From Clostridia bacterium (GTDB taxonomy: Bacteria > Bacillota > Clostridia > Christensenellales > UBA1242): a DNA stretch of 26,364 bases. The notes under the pieces are model-generated. The model ran no database searches. It saw only the letters and a list, made by a program, of their open reading frames with translations, and was not told the DNA's origin. Positions 16,134 to 23,036 of this stretch are shown in pieces. The position numbers and the translations under genes are program-made. The stretch spans positions 1 through 26,364 of the forward strand of contig JAEDFU010000016.1 of NCBI GenBank assembly GCA_016297915.1, given 5' to 3'. The stretch's first letter is position 1; every line of letters starts with the position of its first letter.

Positions 16134-17042
16134 TTATTTTGAATTATCCAAAATACTAATAACTCTCTCAAAGTAATCCGGCAAGTCACATTCAAATGTC
16201 ATCTCCTTGTGAGTTGTGGGATGAATTAGAGTTAGTTTTTTGGCGTGTAACAACTGCCCATTTAGATTAAACTTGCATTTGTTGGGATTATATAATTTGT
16301 CTCCCACAATCGGATGATGCATATATGCACTATGCACTCTTATCTGATGAGTTCTACCAGTCTTAAGTTCAAATTCCACAAGACTATACTTGTCCCAAGT
16401 CTTAATAACTCTAAAAATTGTATGTGCAGTCTTACCTTTTCCACTCTCCAAAACCGCCATTTTTAGTCGATTTTTTGGGTCTCGTCCAATCTGGGTTATT
16501 ATCTCACCATTGGATTTGACAACCCCCTCTACAATCGCCCAGTATATGCGCTTGCAAGTTTTATTTGCAATCTGCTCGCTTAGACTTACATGGGCTTGGT
16601 CGTTTTTGGCAACTACAAGCAGACCACTTGTATCCTTATCCAGTCTATGAACAATCCCTGGTCTTATTACTCCATTGATACTACTTAGATTGTCCAAATT
16701 ATACATAAGCGCATTGACTAGCGTTCCATCATAATTACTTACAGCTGGATGCACAACCATTCCTTGGCTTTTGTTAATAACTGCAATATCCTTGTCCTGA
16801 TAAACTATATCTATTGGAATATCTTGAGGTTTGCTTGACAAAACCTTTTCGACAACTGGCTTCAAATCAATTTCATCACTAAGTTTTAGATTGTATCCAG
16901 ACTTAACTTTGTTCCCATTGACAAGCACCAAATCGTCCTCTATCCAGTGCTTGATATGCGACCTTGTTTTGCCCTCATTTTTTTTTTGCAGAAATATATC
17001 CAATCTAGAGCCAACATCTTCTTCATTTGCTATCCACTTCAT
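16134..17042 (-). CDS. RluD-type 23S rRNA pseudouridine synthase with S4 domain
   Basis: Isomerises uridine to pseudouridine in RNA, 302 aa. N-terminal S4 RNA-binding domain (about 11-65, SRLDIFLQKKNEGKTRSHIK) then the RluA-family catalytic domain with HRLDKDTSGLLVVAKN, in which D135 is the catalytic Asp. GRTHQIRVH is also intact. An S4 domain and lspA-linked position match the RluD/YlyB group, whose E. coli member targets U1911/1915/1917; the exact site is not provable here. The start lies inside the end of lspA (20-nt overlap), so the two are translationally coupled. Confidence 0.92.
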   Translation of the reverse strand: MKWIANEEDVGSRLDIFLQKKNEGKTRSHIKHWIEDDLVLVNGNKVKSGYNLKLSDEIDLKPVVEKVLSSKPQDIPIDIVYQDKDIAVINKSQGMVVHPAVSNYDGTLVNALMYNLDNLSSINGVIRPGIVHRLDKDTSGLLVVAKNDQAHVSLSEQIANKTCKRIYWAIVEGVVKSNGEIITQIGRDPKNRLKMAVLESGKGKTAHTIFRVIKTWDKYSLVEFELKTGRTHQIRVHSAYMHHPIVGDKLYNPNKCKFNLNGQLLHAKKLTLIHPTTHKEMTFECDLPDYFERVISILDNSK

Positions 17043-17544
17043 TTTTTCTATTATTCCTTTTTTCTTTGATCATAGCAACTATCATGTATATCAAAAAGCA
17101 AATCACACCAGCCGTTATAAATAAATCGGCAAGATTGAACACAAAACTAAATAGTTTGATACTCACAAAATCTCTCACATAGCCCAAGAATATTCTATCA
17201 ACCAAGTTTCCAATAGCACCGCTAATTATAAGTCCAATTCCAAAAGCATAGAGCAAATCATTTTTGTGATTAAAGATATCAAAGACTACAAATGCAATAA
17301 TAAATACAATAGATACAATTGTCAGTCCCAATGTACTATCGCCAAACATTCCATATGCCGCACCTGTGTTTTTTAGGAATGTAAACTCAAAAAAATTTGG
17401 AATTACAACAATACTTTTGCTAGTTTTTTCAAAATAAGATGCAAAAAAATGTTTGGAGACCAAATCCAATACAATCCCCACGACAATAATTATTGCAATT
17501 ATTATGTAACTTGTACTTTTCTTAATTTTCTTTTTGTTTTCCAC
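17023..17544 (-). CDS. lspA: Lipoprotein signal peptidase (signal peptidase II)
   Basis: Aspartyl membrane protease that removes signal peptides from prolipoproteins, 173 aa with four membrane segments. Catalytic Asp: D116 in GNLVDRIF and D140 in FNLADLFI. The NTGAAYGMF motif is present (59-67). The only plausible start is GTG at 17544. No Shine-Dalgarno precedes it; a promoter -10 lies 6 nt upstream instead, so the mRNA may be leaderless. A likely client in this window is the lipoprotein at 22647. Confidence 0.94.
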   Translation of the reverse strand: MENKKKIKKSTSYIIIAIIIVVGIVLDLVSKHFFASYFEKTSKSIVVIPNFFEFTFLKNTGAAYGMFGDSTLGLTIVSIVFIIAFVVFDIFNHKNDLLYAFGIGLIISGAIGNLVDRIFLGYVRDFVSIKLFSFVFNLADLFITAGVICFLIYMIVAMIKEKRNNRKNEVDSK

Positions 17545-17550
17545 GCAGAT

Positions 17551-17578
17551 AGTATATCACAAATTATCAGTTTGTCAC
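17551..17578 (-). promoter_or_regulatory. Promoter immediately before the lspA start codon
   Basis: Minus-strand GTGACA (17573-17578), 16-bp spacer, TATACT (17551-17556); each hexamer matches consensus at five of six bases. The -10 ends 6 nt before the GTG, so the expected transcription start coincides with the first codon. Confidence 0.6.
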
Positions 17579-17633
17579 AATTATTTGATTGCATTACAAA
17601 CTCATTTTGCAAAAAATGACAAAATTCATCCGC

Positions 17634-18446
17634 TCAAAGCGAATTGTACAAATCGTATTTGATATTAACAACGCTTGCAATCGTATATTTTAGAGTGTAA
17701 TTTGTAGCAGAATTATCAATAATTATAAGCAGTGACGAATCTAAAAGTTCGTCAATTTTTGTAAGTGCATTCAAAATCTCCTGCAAGTGTTCATTTTGCT
17801 TATTTTGCATAAGACTTTGAATATTTATAATACTCGATTTGAGCTTTCCTCGCATGCTAGATATTGCCGTACAAACAGCATAGTTATTTGTATCCCCACT
17901 ATCAAACTTAATTGAGTTATCATATAGTTCCAAATAAATTTGGTCAATACCCTCTATTGCCTCTCTAATCTTTTTGACATCGATATTTTGTTTGTCTTCA
18001 AAGTTAAGCTTGATTTTGGGGAATTTTAGCTCAACTATGTCCGCTTTGTACATAGAATCACTTATATTTTTTTTGACAACCTCGGCGTCTTGTTTGTTTG
18101 AATATATGTTTCCAACAACCAAGTTTTCGCCATTCATCTGCCAAATATATCCGCTTGCACCTCTCACCGTCGAACCCAACGCAACCTCGTTAGCCTCGGA
18201 GTAATCCTTGTATCTACCCAAAATCACCATAAAGTAAGAGTGCTTTTTTATATTTATATCAGTACTGCCAAAAACGATTGTTTGAGAGATATTCCCCACA
18301 CTCAAAGCTCGACTAAGATACATTGATGACAAAAACACACCCACAAAAACGCCTATTGCCAAAAAAAACACAGCAATATTTTTTAATCGCTTTTTTAGGG
18401 GCTTTTTTAGAATTTTGACATCATCATAATAATAAGTTTTTGGCAT
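17634..18446 (-). CDS. Membrane-anchored protein with SPOR-like domain
   Basis: 270 aa: a basic cytoplasmic tail with KKPLKKRLK, one membrane segment (about 22-46) and an extracytoplasmic remainder. Residues 68-138 (YFMVILGRYKDYSEANEVAL ... GENLVVGNIYSNKQDAEVVKKNI) read as a SPOR fold, a domain that binds denuded peptidoglycan at septa. The C-terminal 130 residues are helical with no known match. A division or spore-septum role is inference. AGGAGG lies about 12 nt before the ATG, a longish spacing. It diverges from groES, and no terminator separates it clearly from lspA. Confidence 0.65.
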   Translation of the reverse strand: MPKTYYYDDVKILKKPLKKRLKNIAVFFLAIGVFVGVFLSSMYLSRALSVGNISQTIVFGSTDINIKKHSYFMVILGRYKDYSEANEVALGSTVRGASGYIWQMNGENLVVGNIYSNKQDAEVVKKNISDSMYKADIVELKFPKIKLNFEDKQNIDVKKIREAIEGIDQIYLELYDNSIKFDSGDTNNYAVCTAISSMRGKLKSSIINIQSLMQNKQNEHLQEILNALTKIDELLDSSLLIIIDNSATNYTLKYTIASVVNIKYDLYNSL

Positions 18447-18480
18447 AAAAGTTGATTTCCTCCTGACTGGCTATGCTATA

Positions 18481-18511
18481 ACAAAACTACCAAAGGCGAG
18501 TTTTGTTTTTT
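18481..18511 (+). terminator. Plus-strand terminator-like hairpin between the SPOR gene and groES
   Basis: Arms 18481-18488 and 18499-18506 (ACAAAACT/AGTTTTGT) with a 10-nt loop are followed on the plus strand by six T. No plus-strand gene lies just upstream, so it may block antisense read-through toward groES, or act as a hairpin in the leader of the SPOR gene on the other strand. Confidence 0.35.
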
Positions 18512-18569
18512 GAGGCAAATTGCAATCACACTTTTTTTATGTATATTATAAATTCCTAAAATTTATACA

Positions 18570-18612
18570 AAAGATTGTAAATCTTGACAAAAACAATCTT
18601 TGAATTTACTAA
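18570..18612 (+). promoter_or_regulatory. Putative groESL promoter with overlapping inverted repeats
   Basis: A perfect TTGACA (18584-18589) has only a poor -10 (TACTAA, 18607-18612) at 17 bp. Two overlapping inverted repeats cover the -35: AAGATT-GTA-AATCTT (18571-18585) and AAAGATTG/CAATCTTT (18570-18577 and 18594-18601). There is no CIRCE element and no CtsR-like heptad pair. The repeats are an operator candidate; the regulator is unknown. Confidence 0.4.
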
Positions 18613-18661
18613 AAAAACAAGACCCAATTTTGTAAACTAAATATATTAAGAGGAGAAGAAT

Positions 18662-18943
18662 ATGAAACTAAAACCACTTTTTGATAGAGTTGTTGTCAAA
18701 ACTCTACCTAGCAAAGCCGAAAAAATCGGAAACATAATATTGCCAGAGATTACAAAGCAACCAGAAATAAGCGAAGTTGTGTACTTAGGCGTTGGCAAAG
18801 TAGACGGCAAAAATGTAGAGTTTGAAGTCAAAGTTGGAGACAAGGTAATATTTAATAAATTCAACGGAAATGAATTTAAACTTGGCAACGAGACCTACAC
18901 AATCATCAAAGAAAAAGATATTTTAGCAATAATTGAAAAATAA
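18662..18943 (+). CDS. groES: Co-chaperonin GroES
   Basis: Seven-subunit lid for GroEL, 93 aa. Seen: LKPLFDRVVVKTLPSKAEKI, the mobile loop ending GNIILPE, then VGDKVIFNKFNGNEFKLG and the closing EKDILAIIEK. The mobile loop lacks the usual SGIVLP wording but keeps the hydrophobic I-I-L. The dome is ordinary. GAGGAG precedes the ATG. groEL follows after 13 bp, with its Shine-Dalgarno overlapping the groES stop codon. Confidence 0.95.
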   Translation: MKLKPLFDRVVVKTLPSKAEKIGNIILPEITKQPEISEVVYLGVGKVDGKNVEFEVKVGDKVIFNKFNGNEFKLGNETYTIIKEKDILAIIEK

Positions 18944-18956
18944 GGAGAAAATACAA

Positions 18957-20585
18957 ATGTCAAAACAAATTTTATCAGGATTTGATGCAATCAAAAAATT
19001 AGAAACAGGAGTAAGAAAACTCAGTAGCGCTGTCAAGATTACGCTTGGGCCAAAGGGGCGTAATGTTGTTCTCGACCGCAAATTTGCAACGCCACTTATC
19101 ACCAACGACGGCGTAACTATTGCCAAGGAAATCACCCTACCTGACCCTTACGAAAACATGGGTGCAAATCTTATCAAAGAGGTCAGTATCAAGACCAACG
19201 AAGTAGCTGGCGACGGCACAACTACCGCATGCATCCTAGCAGAAAGCATTGTAAGCGAAGGTGTCAAAAATTATTCAGCTGGAGCAAACCCAGTAATTCT
19301 CAAAAAAGGTATTCAAAAAGCTATTGAAAGAGCAACCGCTCACCTCAAAGAAATCTCAACACCAGTATCATCATCTAAGGAGATTTTTCAAATAGCTTCC
19401 ATAAGCGCCGGTGACGAGGAAATTGGCAAACTAATTGCTGAGGGCTTTGAAAAAGTCGGCAAGGAAGGAGTAATAACAGTTGAAGAGAGCAAGACTCTCA
19501 AAACAGAGCTCAAAATCGTTGAGGGTATGCAGTTTGATAGAGGCTATTTGTCTCCATATATGGTCACCAACCCAGACAAAATGGAATGTCTTTTAAACGA
19601 CAGTTATATTTTAATTACTGACAAAAAAATCAAAAACTTAAACGAAATTATTGGTGTTCTTGAGCAAGTCTCTCAGAGTGGCAAGTCACTACTCATAATC
19701 GCCGAAGATATCGAAAACGAAGTTCTAAGCACATTAGTTCTAAATAAACTTAGGGGCACACTCAATATCGTAGCTGTCAAAGCTCCCGGTTATGCGGACA
19801 AACGCAAAGCTCTTTGCGAGGACATTGCAGTGCTTACTAACGGCACATTCATTTGTGACGAACTAGGATTTGAACTCAAAGATGTAACCCTCGAAAAATT
19901 AGGTTACGCAAACACAATCAAGGTCACCAAAGATAGCACACTTATATCTGGCGGCGCTTACTCCAAAGAAAGACTCGAAAATAGAATTGCTGAAATCAAA
20001 GGTCAAGTAAGTCAAGCCGAAAACGAATTTGATCGAAATAGACTACAAGAGCGTCTTGCCAAACTTGTTGGTGGAATCGCGGTTATCTATGTTGGCAGTG
20101 CTACCGAGGTAGAGATGCAAGAGAAAAAACTCAGAATAGAGGATGCTATTGAGGCAACAAAATCAGCTACTCAGGAAGGCATAGTTTGTGGCGGAGGAAT
20201 TGCCCTACTAAATTGTATACCTAGCGTACAAGAACTGGTAAATACTTTATCTGGCGACGAAAAGACAGGTGCACAGATTGTTTTGAAGTCACTATTTGCA
20301 CCAATCAAGATGATTACTCAAAACGCCGGTATAGACGGCTCTGTAGTAATAGACAAAATTCTTAGTCAAAATAACACTAGATTTGGCTACAATGCACTTA
20401 CCAACGAATTTGTCGACATGATAGAAAGCGGAATAATTGACCCAACCAAAGTTACACGCTCAGCACTAGAAAACGCAGGAAGCGTAGCGTCAACACTTTT
20501 GACAACCGAAGTACTTGTTTGCGATATCGAAGAAAAAATCAATCCAAAAGACCCAACCGCCATTCCCCAAGCCTATGGCATGTAA
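18957..20585 (+). CDS. groEL: Chaperonin GroEL
   Basis: ATP-driven folding chamber, 542 aa. ATG 18957 was chosen because AAGGAG (18942-18947) lies 9 nt before it; the in-frame TTG at 18933 lies inside groES. Seen: LGPKGRNVVLD, GDGTTT (85-90) with the Asp equivalent to D87, the apical region LSPYMVTNPDKMECLL, RIEDAIEATKSATQEG with the hydrolytic Asp, and GGGIALL. The C-terminus ends PTAIPQAYGM without the long Gly-Gly-Met tail of many GroELs. Codon use is slightly richer in GC than neighbouring genes, as expected for a highly expressed gene. Confidence 0.97.
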   Translation: MSKQILSGFDAIKKLETGVRKLSSAVKITLGPKGRNVVLDRKFATPLITNDGVTIAKEITLPDPYENMGANLIKEVSIKTNEVAGDGTTTACILAESIVSEGVKNYSAGANPVILKKGIQKAIERATAHLKEISTPVSSSKEIFQIASISAGDEEIGKLIAEGFEKVGKEGVITVEESKTLKTELKIVEGMQFDRGYLSPYMVTNPDKMECLLNDSYILITDKKIKNLNEIIGVLEQVSQSGKSLLIIAEDIENEVLSTLVLNKLRGTLNIVAVKAPGYADKRKALCEDIAVLTNGTFICDELGFELKDVTLEKLGYANTIKVTKDSTLISGGAYSKERLENRIAEIKGQVSQAENEFDRNRLQERLAKLVGGIAVIYVGSATEVEMQEKKLRIEDAIEATKSATQEGIVCGGGIALLNCIPSVQELVNTLSGDEKTGAQIVLKSLFAPIKMITQNAGIDGSVVIDKILSQNNTRFGYNALTNEFVDMIESGIIDPTKVTRSALENAGSVASTLLTTEVLVCDIEEKINPKDPTAIPQAYGM

Positions 20586-20612
20586 AAAAGTGAGCATACG
20601 CTCACTTTTTTT
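20584..20612. terminator. Bidirectional terminator between groEL and the zinc-ribbon gene
   Basis: Stem of A6 plus GTGAGC (20584-20595), 4-nt loop, GCTCAC plus T7 (20600-20612). It overlaps the stop codons of both convergent genes. A near copy lies at 21894-21921. Confidence 0.9.
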
Positions 20613-20838
20613 ATTTCTTACAAATCATAACAATAAATGAAAATATAAAAATGCTTAAAACAATTGCTACTATAATTTTTGGCAGTTTGTGTTTAATAAA
20701 ATATACATTTTCTCGTATCTTTTCCCTATCTTTTTGCAAAAATACTTGACCACAATATGGGCAACATTCATCACTGGTCTCACTATTAGCAAAATCTACC
20801 CTGACTTTTCTATTGCATCTGCTACATTTTATAATCAT
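20611..20838 (-). CDS. Small zinc-ribbon protein with C-terminal membrane segment
   Basis: 75 aa from the ATG at 20838, chosen because GGAGG lies 6 nt upstream; the TTG at 20853 has no such site. The N-terminus carries CSRC and CPYC pairs (about C5, C8, C26, C29), making a zinc ribbon, followed by a charged helix and a single C-terminal membrane segment (about 54-71). The ribbon would face the cytoplasm. Third gene of a tight operon: the stop codon of the gene before is 1 bp from this start. No function recognised. Confidence 0.7.
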   Translation of the reverse strand: MIIKCSRCNRKVRVDFANSETSDECCPYCGQVFLQKDREKIRENVYFIKHKLPKIIVAIVLSIFIFSFIVMICKK

Positions 20839-20839
20839 A

Positions 20840-21268
20840 CTAAGCCTCCGCAACTATTAAATCATCTATTCTAGTAACCCATTGAACACCATTTTTGTAA
20901 AAAGACGACATAGAAAAATCATAAATACCATTGCCTGTATAATCAATAACAGTAAAAATAGGAACATAAAAATTATTATACTCCCCTTTGGCTTTTGCTC
21001 GTATAATAATTTTTTTTGACTTGTAATTTTCCAATTTAATCGTTCCAAATACTTTGAAAGTATTTTGATAATCTAATCCTTGACCATAACTTGCATCTTC
21101 AATACCTGCCAAATTTTGAATACGATAGTCTATTGAAAACTTTGGCTCATCTGTTTTTAATTTTGATAAAACAAAAAAACCAACTCCCATTACCACAAAA
21201 ATAATCAAAACAACTATGACTATTTTTAGTTTAGATTTACCACTATTTTGATCTTCTACACATTCCAT
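20840..21268 (-). CDS. Single-pass membrane protein of unknown function
   Basis: 142 aa: charged N-terminus, one membrane segment (about 14-35, KIVIVVLIIFVVMGVGFFVL) and a 105-residue outer domain that alternates hydrophobic and polar residues as in beta sheet (FKVFGTIKLENYKSKKIIIR, VPIFTVIDYTGNGIYDFSMS). Not recognised. The ATG lies inside the last codons of the gene before (13-nt overlap), and translation is likely coupled as there is no strong Shine-Dalgarno. Middle gene of the XRE-linked operon. Confidence 0.65.
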   Translation of the reverse strand: MECVEDQNSGKSKLKIVIVVLIIFVVMGVGFFVLSKLKTDEPKFSIDYRIQNLAGIEDASYGQGLDYQNTFKVFGTIKLENYKSKKIIIRAKAKGEYNNFYVPIFTVIDYTGNGIYDFSMSSFYKNGVQWVTRIDDLIVAEA

Positions 21269-21474
21269 TGATTACCACAATTTTTACACACTGCTCTAGT
21301 TTTGGATACTGTTTTGGAATTTGTTATCCCCATAAGGTACAAAAATAGTAGCCCAATTCCAAAAGTACAAAAAGCAATCAAAATCCAAAACAACCAAGAT
21401 AATGCAGACCTATGTTTGCTTTGAGTATTGCTAATAAATTGAATGTCATCACTTCCACATTTTGGACAATGCAT
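21256..21474 (-). CDS. Zinc ribbon split around a membrane segment
   Basis: 72 aa. A CPKC pair at the N-terminus (C3, C6) and a CKNC pair at the C-terminus (about C63, C66) flank one hydrophobic stretch (about 26-48, SWLFWILIAFCTFGIGLLFL). If the stretch forms a re-entrant hairpin or two short helices, both Cys pairs face the same side and can share a zinc ion. First gene of the operon, with AGGAGG ahead of its ATG. Function unknown. Confidence 0.7.
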   Translation of the reverse strand: MHCPKCGSDDIQFISNTQSKHRSALSWLFWILIAFCTFGIGLLFLYLMGITNSKTVSKTRAVCKNCGNQWNV

Positions 21475-21506
21475 ATAAACTCCTCCTTTGTATAATTTCT
21501 ACCTAC

Positions 21507-21536
21507 ATTATATATTAGCCATTGGCTAAAAGTCAA
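21507..21536 (-). promoter_or_regulatory. Promoter of the zinc-ribbon/membrane operon with operator in its spacer
   Basis: Minus-strand TTGACT (21531-21536), 18-bp spacer and perfect TATAAT (21507-21512). The spacer consists almost entirely of the 15-bp palindrome at 21515-21529, so a protein bound there would exclude RNA polymerase. Confidence 0.75.
21515..21529. promoter_or_regulatory. Operator 1, perfect 15-bp palindrome
   Basis: TTAGCCA-T-TGGCTAA, perfect two-fold symmetry. It lies between the -35 and -10 of the leftward operon. Likely bound by the adjacent XRE regulator; this is inferred from position. Confidence 0.65.
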
Positions 21537-21544
21537 GTAAAATT

Positions 21545-21559
21545 TTAACCATTGGCTAA
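21545..21559. promoter_or_regulatory. Operator 2, 15-bp palindrome with one mismatch
   Basis: TTAACCA-T-TGGCTAA, the same site with one altered base. Its centre is 30 bp from operator 1, close to three helical turns, so two dimers would sit on the same DNA face. It lies 21 bp before the XRE start codon, just ahead of AAGGAGG, fitting autoregulation. Confidence 0.6.
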
Positions 21560-21579
21560 AATAATTGTAAGGAGGATTT

Positions 21580-21789
21580 ATGAGAGCAGAAATAATTAAT
21601 CGTATGTTTGAAGAAATAAATTCATGTGGACTAACTTATACTGAAATTGCAAAAAAAGTTGGAATATCTGTTGTTATGCTAAGTCAATACAAAAATTTAT
21701 CCAAACTACCATCACTAGAAACCTTTACAAAAATTTGTAGTGTAATCAATGCATCCGCAGATTATATTTTAGGATTAAAAGAATATTAA
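21580..21789 (+). CDS. Small XRE-family HTH regulator
   Basis: 69 aa, nothing but a Cro/C1 helix-turn-helix: GLTYTEIAKKVGISVVMLSQ is the helix-turn-helix core (about 17-36), and LETFTKICSVINASADYILG closes the domain. There is no effector or dimerisation extension. AAGGAGG sits 4 nt before the ATG. It diverges from the three-gene membrane operon and shares two palindromic operators with it, the normal layout for an autoregulated repressor or switch protein. Transcription ends at the bidirectional hairpin 21894-21921 or earlier. Confidence 0.85.
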   Translation: MRAEIINRMFEEINSCGLTYTEIAKKVGISVVMLSQYKNLSKLPSLETFTKICSVINASADYILGLKEY

Positions 21790-21893
21790 AACTTTACACA
21801 TTTAGCGAAAATATATCAATAAAGTGTTTATTCTACCACAACATAAAAAAATTATGTTTAGACACCATATCGCAATATCTATCAGTTAAAAGC

Positions 21894-21921
21894 AAAAAAG
21901 TGAGCGCACGCTCACTTTTTT
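21894..21921. terminator. Bidirectional terminator, near copy of 20584-20612
   Basis: A6-GTGAGC, 4-nt loop, GCTCAC-T6. It differs from the groEL terminator only in two loop bases. It ends the RluA-type gene on the minus strand and can end the XRE transcript on the plus strand. Confidence 0.88.
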
Positions 21922-21937
21922 CAATACATTTTTAGAT

Positions 21938-22630
21938 TTATTTGACAATATCCAAATTAAATACATTCCAAGGTGTTATATCCTCTGGAGGATAACATTT
22001 GAATGTCATGTTTTCTTTGGTGGTTGGATGAACAAATTTTAGTTCATAAGCCCAAAGTGCTAGGTTGTGACCTTTGGCAAGTTTGTCGCCACCATATTTG
22101 ACATCACCATATACTGGACAGCCAATATTTTTGAGTTGAACTCGTATTTGATGACTTCTGCCTGTTGCCAAATTGACATCAAGCAGGCTCACTTTTTCTT
22201 TTTCGTCAAGAACTATATAGTCTAGTTCTGCTCGTTTTGCATTAGTTGTAAGTTCTGGAACTACTTGAACGGTATTGGTTCTAGCATTTTTGAGCAAATA
22301 GTTGACAAGTTTTGCTCGCTTTTCTCTTGGCTTGCCAACTACAACGGTCAAGTATCTTTTCTTAAAGTCTCCAGTGTGCATTTCTTGAGTTAGTCTACTT
22401 GCAGCCTTGCTTGTTTTGGCAAAAACCATAATTCCGCCGGTTGGTCTATCTAGTCTATGTACAAGCCCAACAAAAACATTGCCCGGTTTGTTCTCTTTGA
22501 CCTTGATATATTCCTTGACCATAGTAAGTAGGTCTTTGTCATGACTTTCGTCCTCTTGTGTTGGAATATTCTGAGGCTTAATTACTACAATTATATGATT
22601 ATCCTCATAAACTACATTTAATTCGTCCAT
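21938..22630 (-). CDS. RluA-family pseudouridine synthase without S4 domain
   Basis: 230 aa. Catalytic motif HRLDRPTGGIMVFAKT with D61, plus GRSHQIRVQ. Unlike the protein at 16134 it begins directly with the catalytic domain (LNVVYEDNHIIVVIKPQNIP), so it belongs to the S4-less RluA/RluC-like group. Some members of that group modify tRNA and others rRNA, so the target cannot be named. It is 16 bp after the lipoprotein gene with its own AGGAG and is the last gene of the znu transcript. The link to zinc uptake is probably only positional. Confidence 0.88.
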   Translation of the reverse strand: MDELNVVYEDNHIIVVIKPQNIPTQEDESHDKDLLTMVKEYIKVKENKPGNVFVGLVHRLDRPTGGIMVFAKTSKAASRLTQEMHTGDFKKRYLTVVVGKPREKRAKLVNYLLKNARTNTVQVVPELTTNAKRAELDYIVLDEKEKVSLLDVNLATGRSHQIRVQLKNIGCPVYGDVKYGGDKLAKGHNLALWAYELKFVHPTTKENMTFKCYPPEDITPWNVFNLDIVK

Positions 22631-22646
22631 TGTATTTCTCCTAAAT

Positions 22647-23036
22647 TTAACTTATCTCCGACACTAACAAATACCATGATGTTCTGCCATTTTGCTTGCT
22701 TACAATGCAAGTTCCAGCAACGGTCACATTTGCCCCACTCTTAGGTGCTTGTACTCCGTCGTCCATTTTGACCTCAAAAGTCCACCTACAACAAGTATTG
22801 TTTTCGTTTAGTGTATAGTAACCACTTGTCCCCTTAAATTTTCCCCACACTTTGAGAGTTTTATTTTTGTATCTTGTGGGGTCTGAATTTATATTGTTGA
22901 TTGTACTAGTTGTCAAACTATCGTTTCCAGTTACATCATAATTAATTCGCATAGTTCCGCCACACGAACACAAAACTGTCATACACAAAAACATAGCTAG
23001 TATAACTACAAAGTTTTTCAAAAATCTTTTGTTCAT
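22647..23036 (-). CDS. Lipoprotein with OB-fold-like domain in the zinc operon
   Basis: 129 aa from the ATG at 23036, which overlaps the znuB stop as ATGA and has AGGAG 7 nt upstream. Signal peptide with lipobox LCSC: C25 would be lipidated after LspA cleavage. The mature part (NINSDPTRYKNKTLKVWGKF ... NNTCCRWTFEVKMDDG ... GANVTVAGTC) has the strand pattern of an OB fold with a CC pair. The pattern resembles, from memory, the C-terminal OB domain of the DUF1980/YcgQ proteins found near zinc transporters. A role in zinc handling at the membrane surface is inferred from this and from the operon. Confidence 0.75.
   Translation of the reverse strand: MNKRFLKNFVVILAMFLCMTVLCSCGGTMRINYDVTGNDSLTTSTINNINSDPTRYKNKTLKVWGKFKGTSGYYTLNENNTCCRWTFEVKMDDGVQAPKSGANVTVAGTCIVSKQNGRTSWYLLVSEIS

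Noticed and set aside
18933..18956. TTG start extending GroEL by eight residues
   Set aside because: It lies inside groES and reads through the ribosome site; MSKQILSGFD from 18957 matches the family start.
21840..21858. AACATAA/TTATGTT hairpin as a terminator for the XRE gene
   Set aside because: There is no U tract on either strand; the stronger hairpin at 21894-21921 serves this role.
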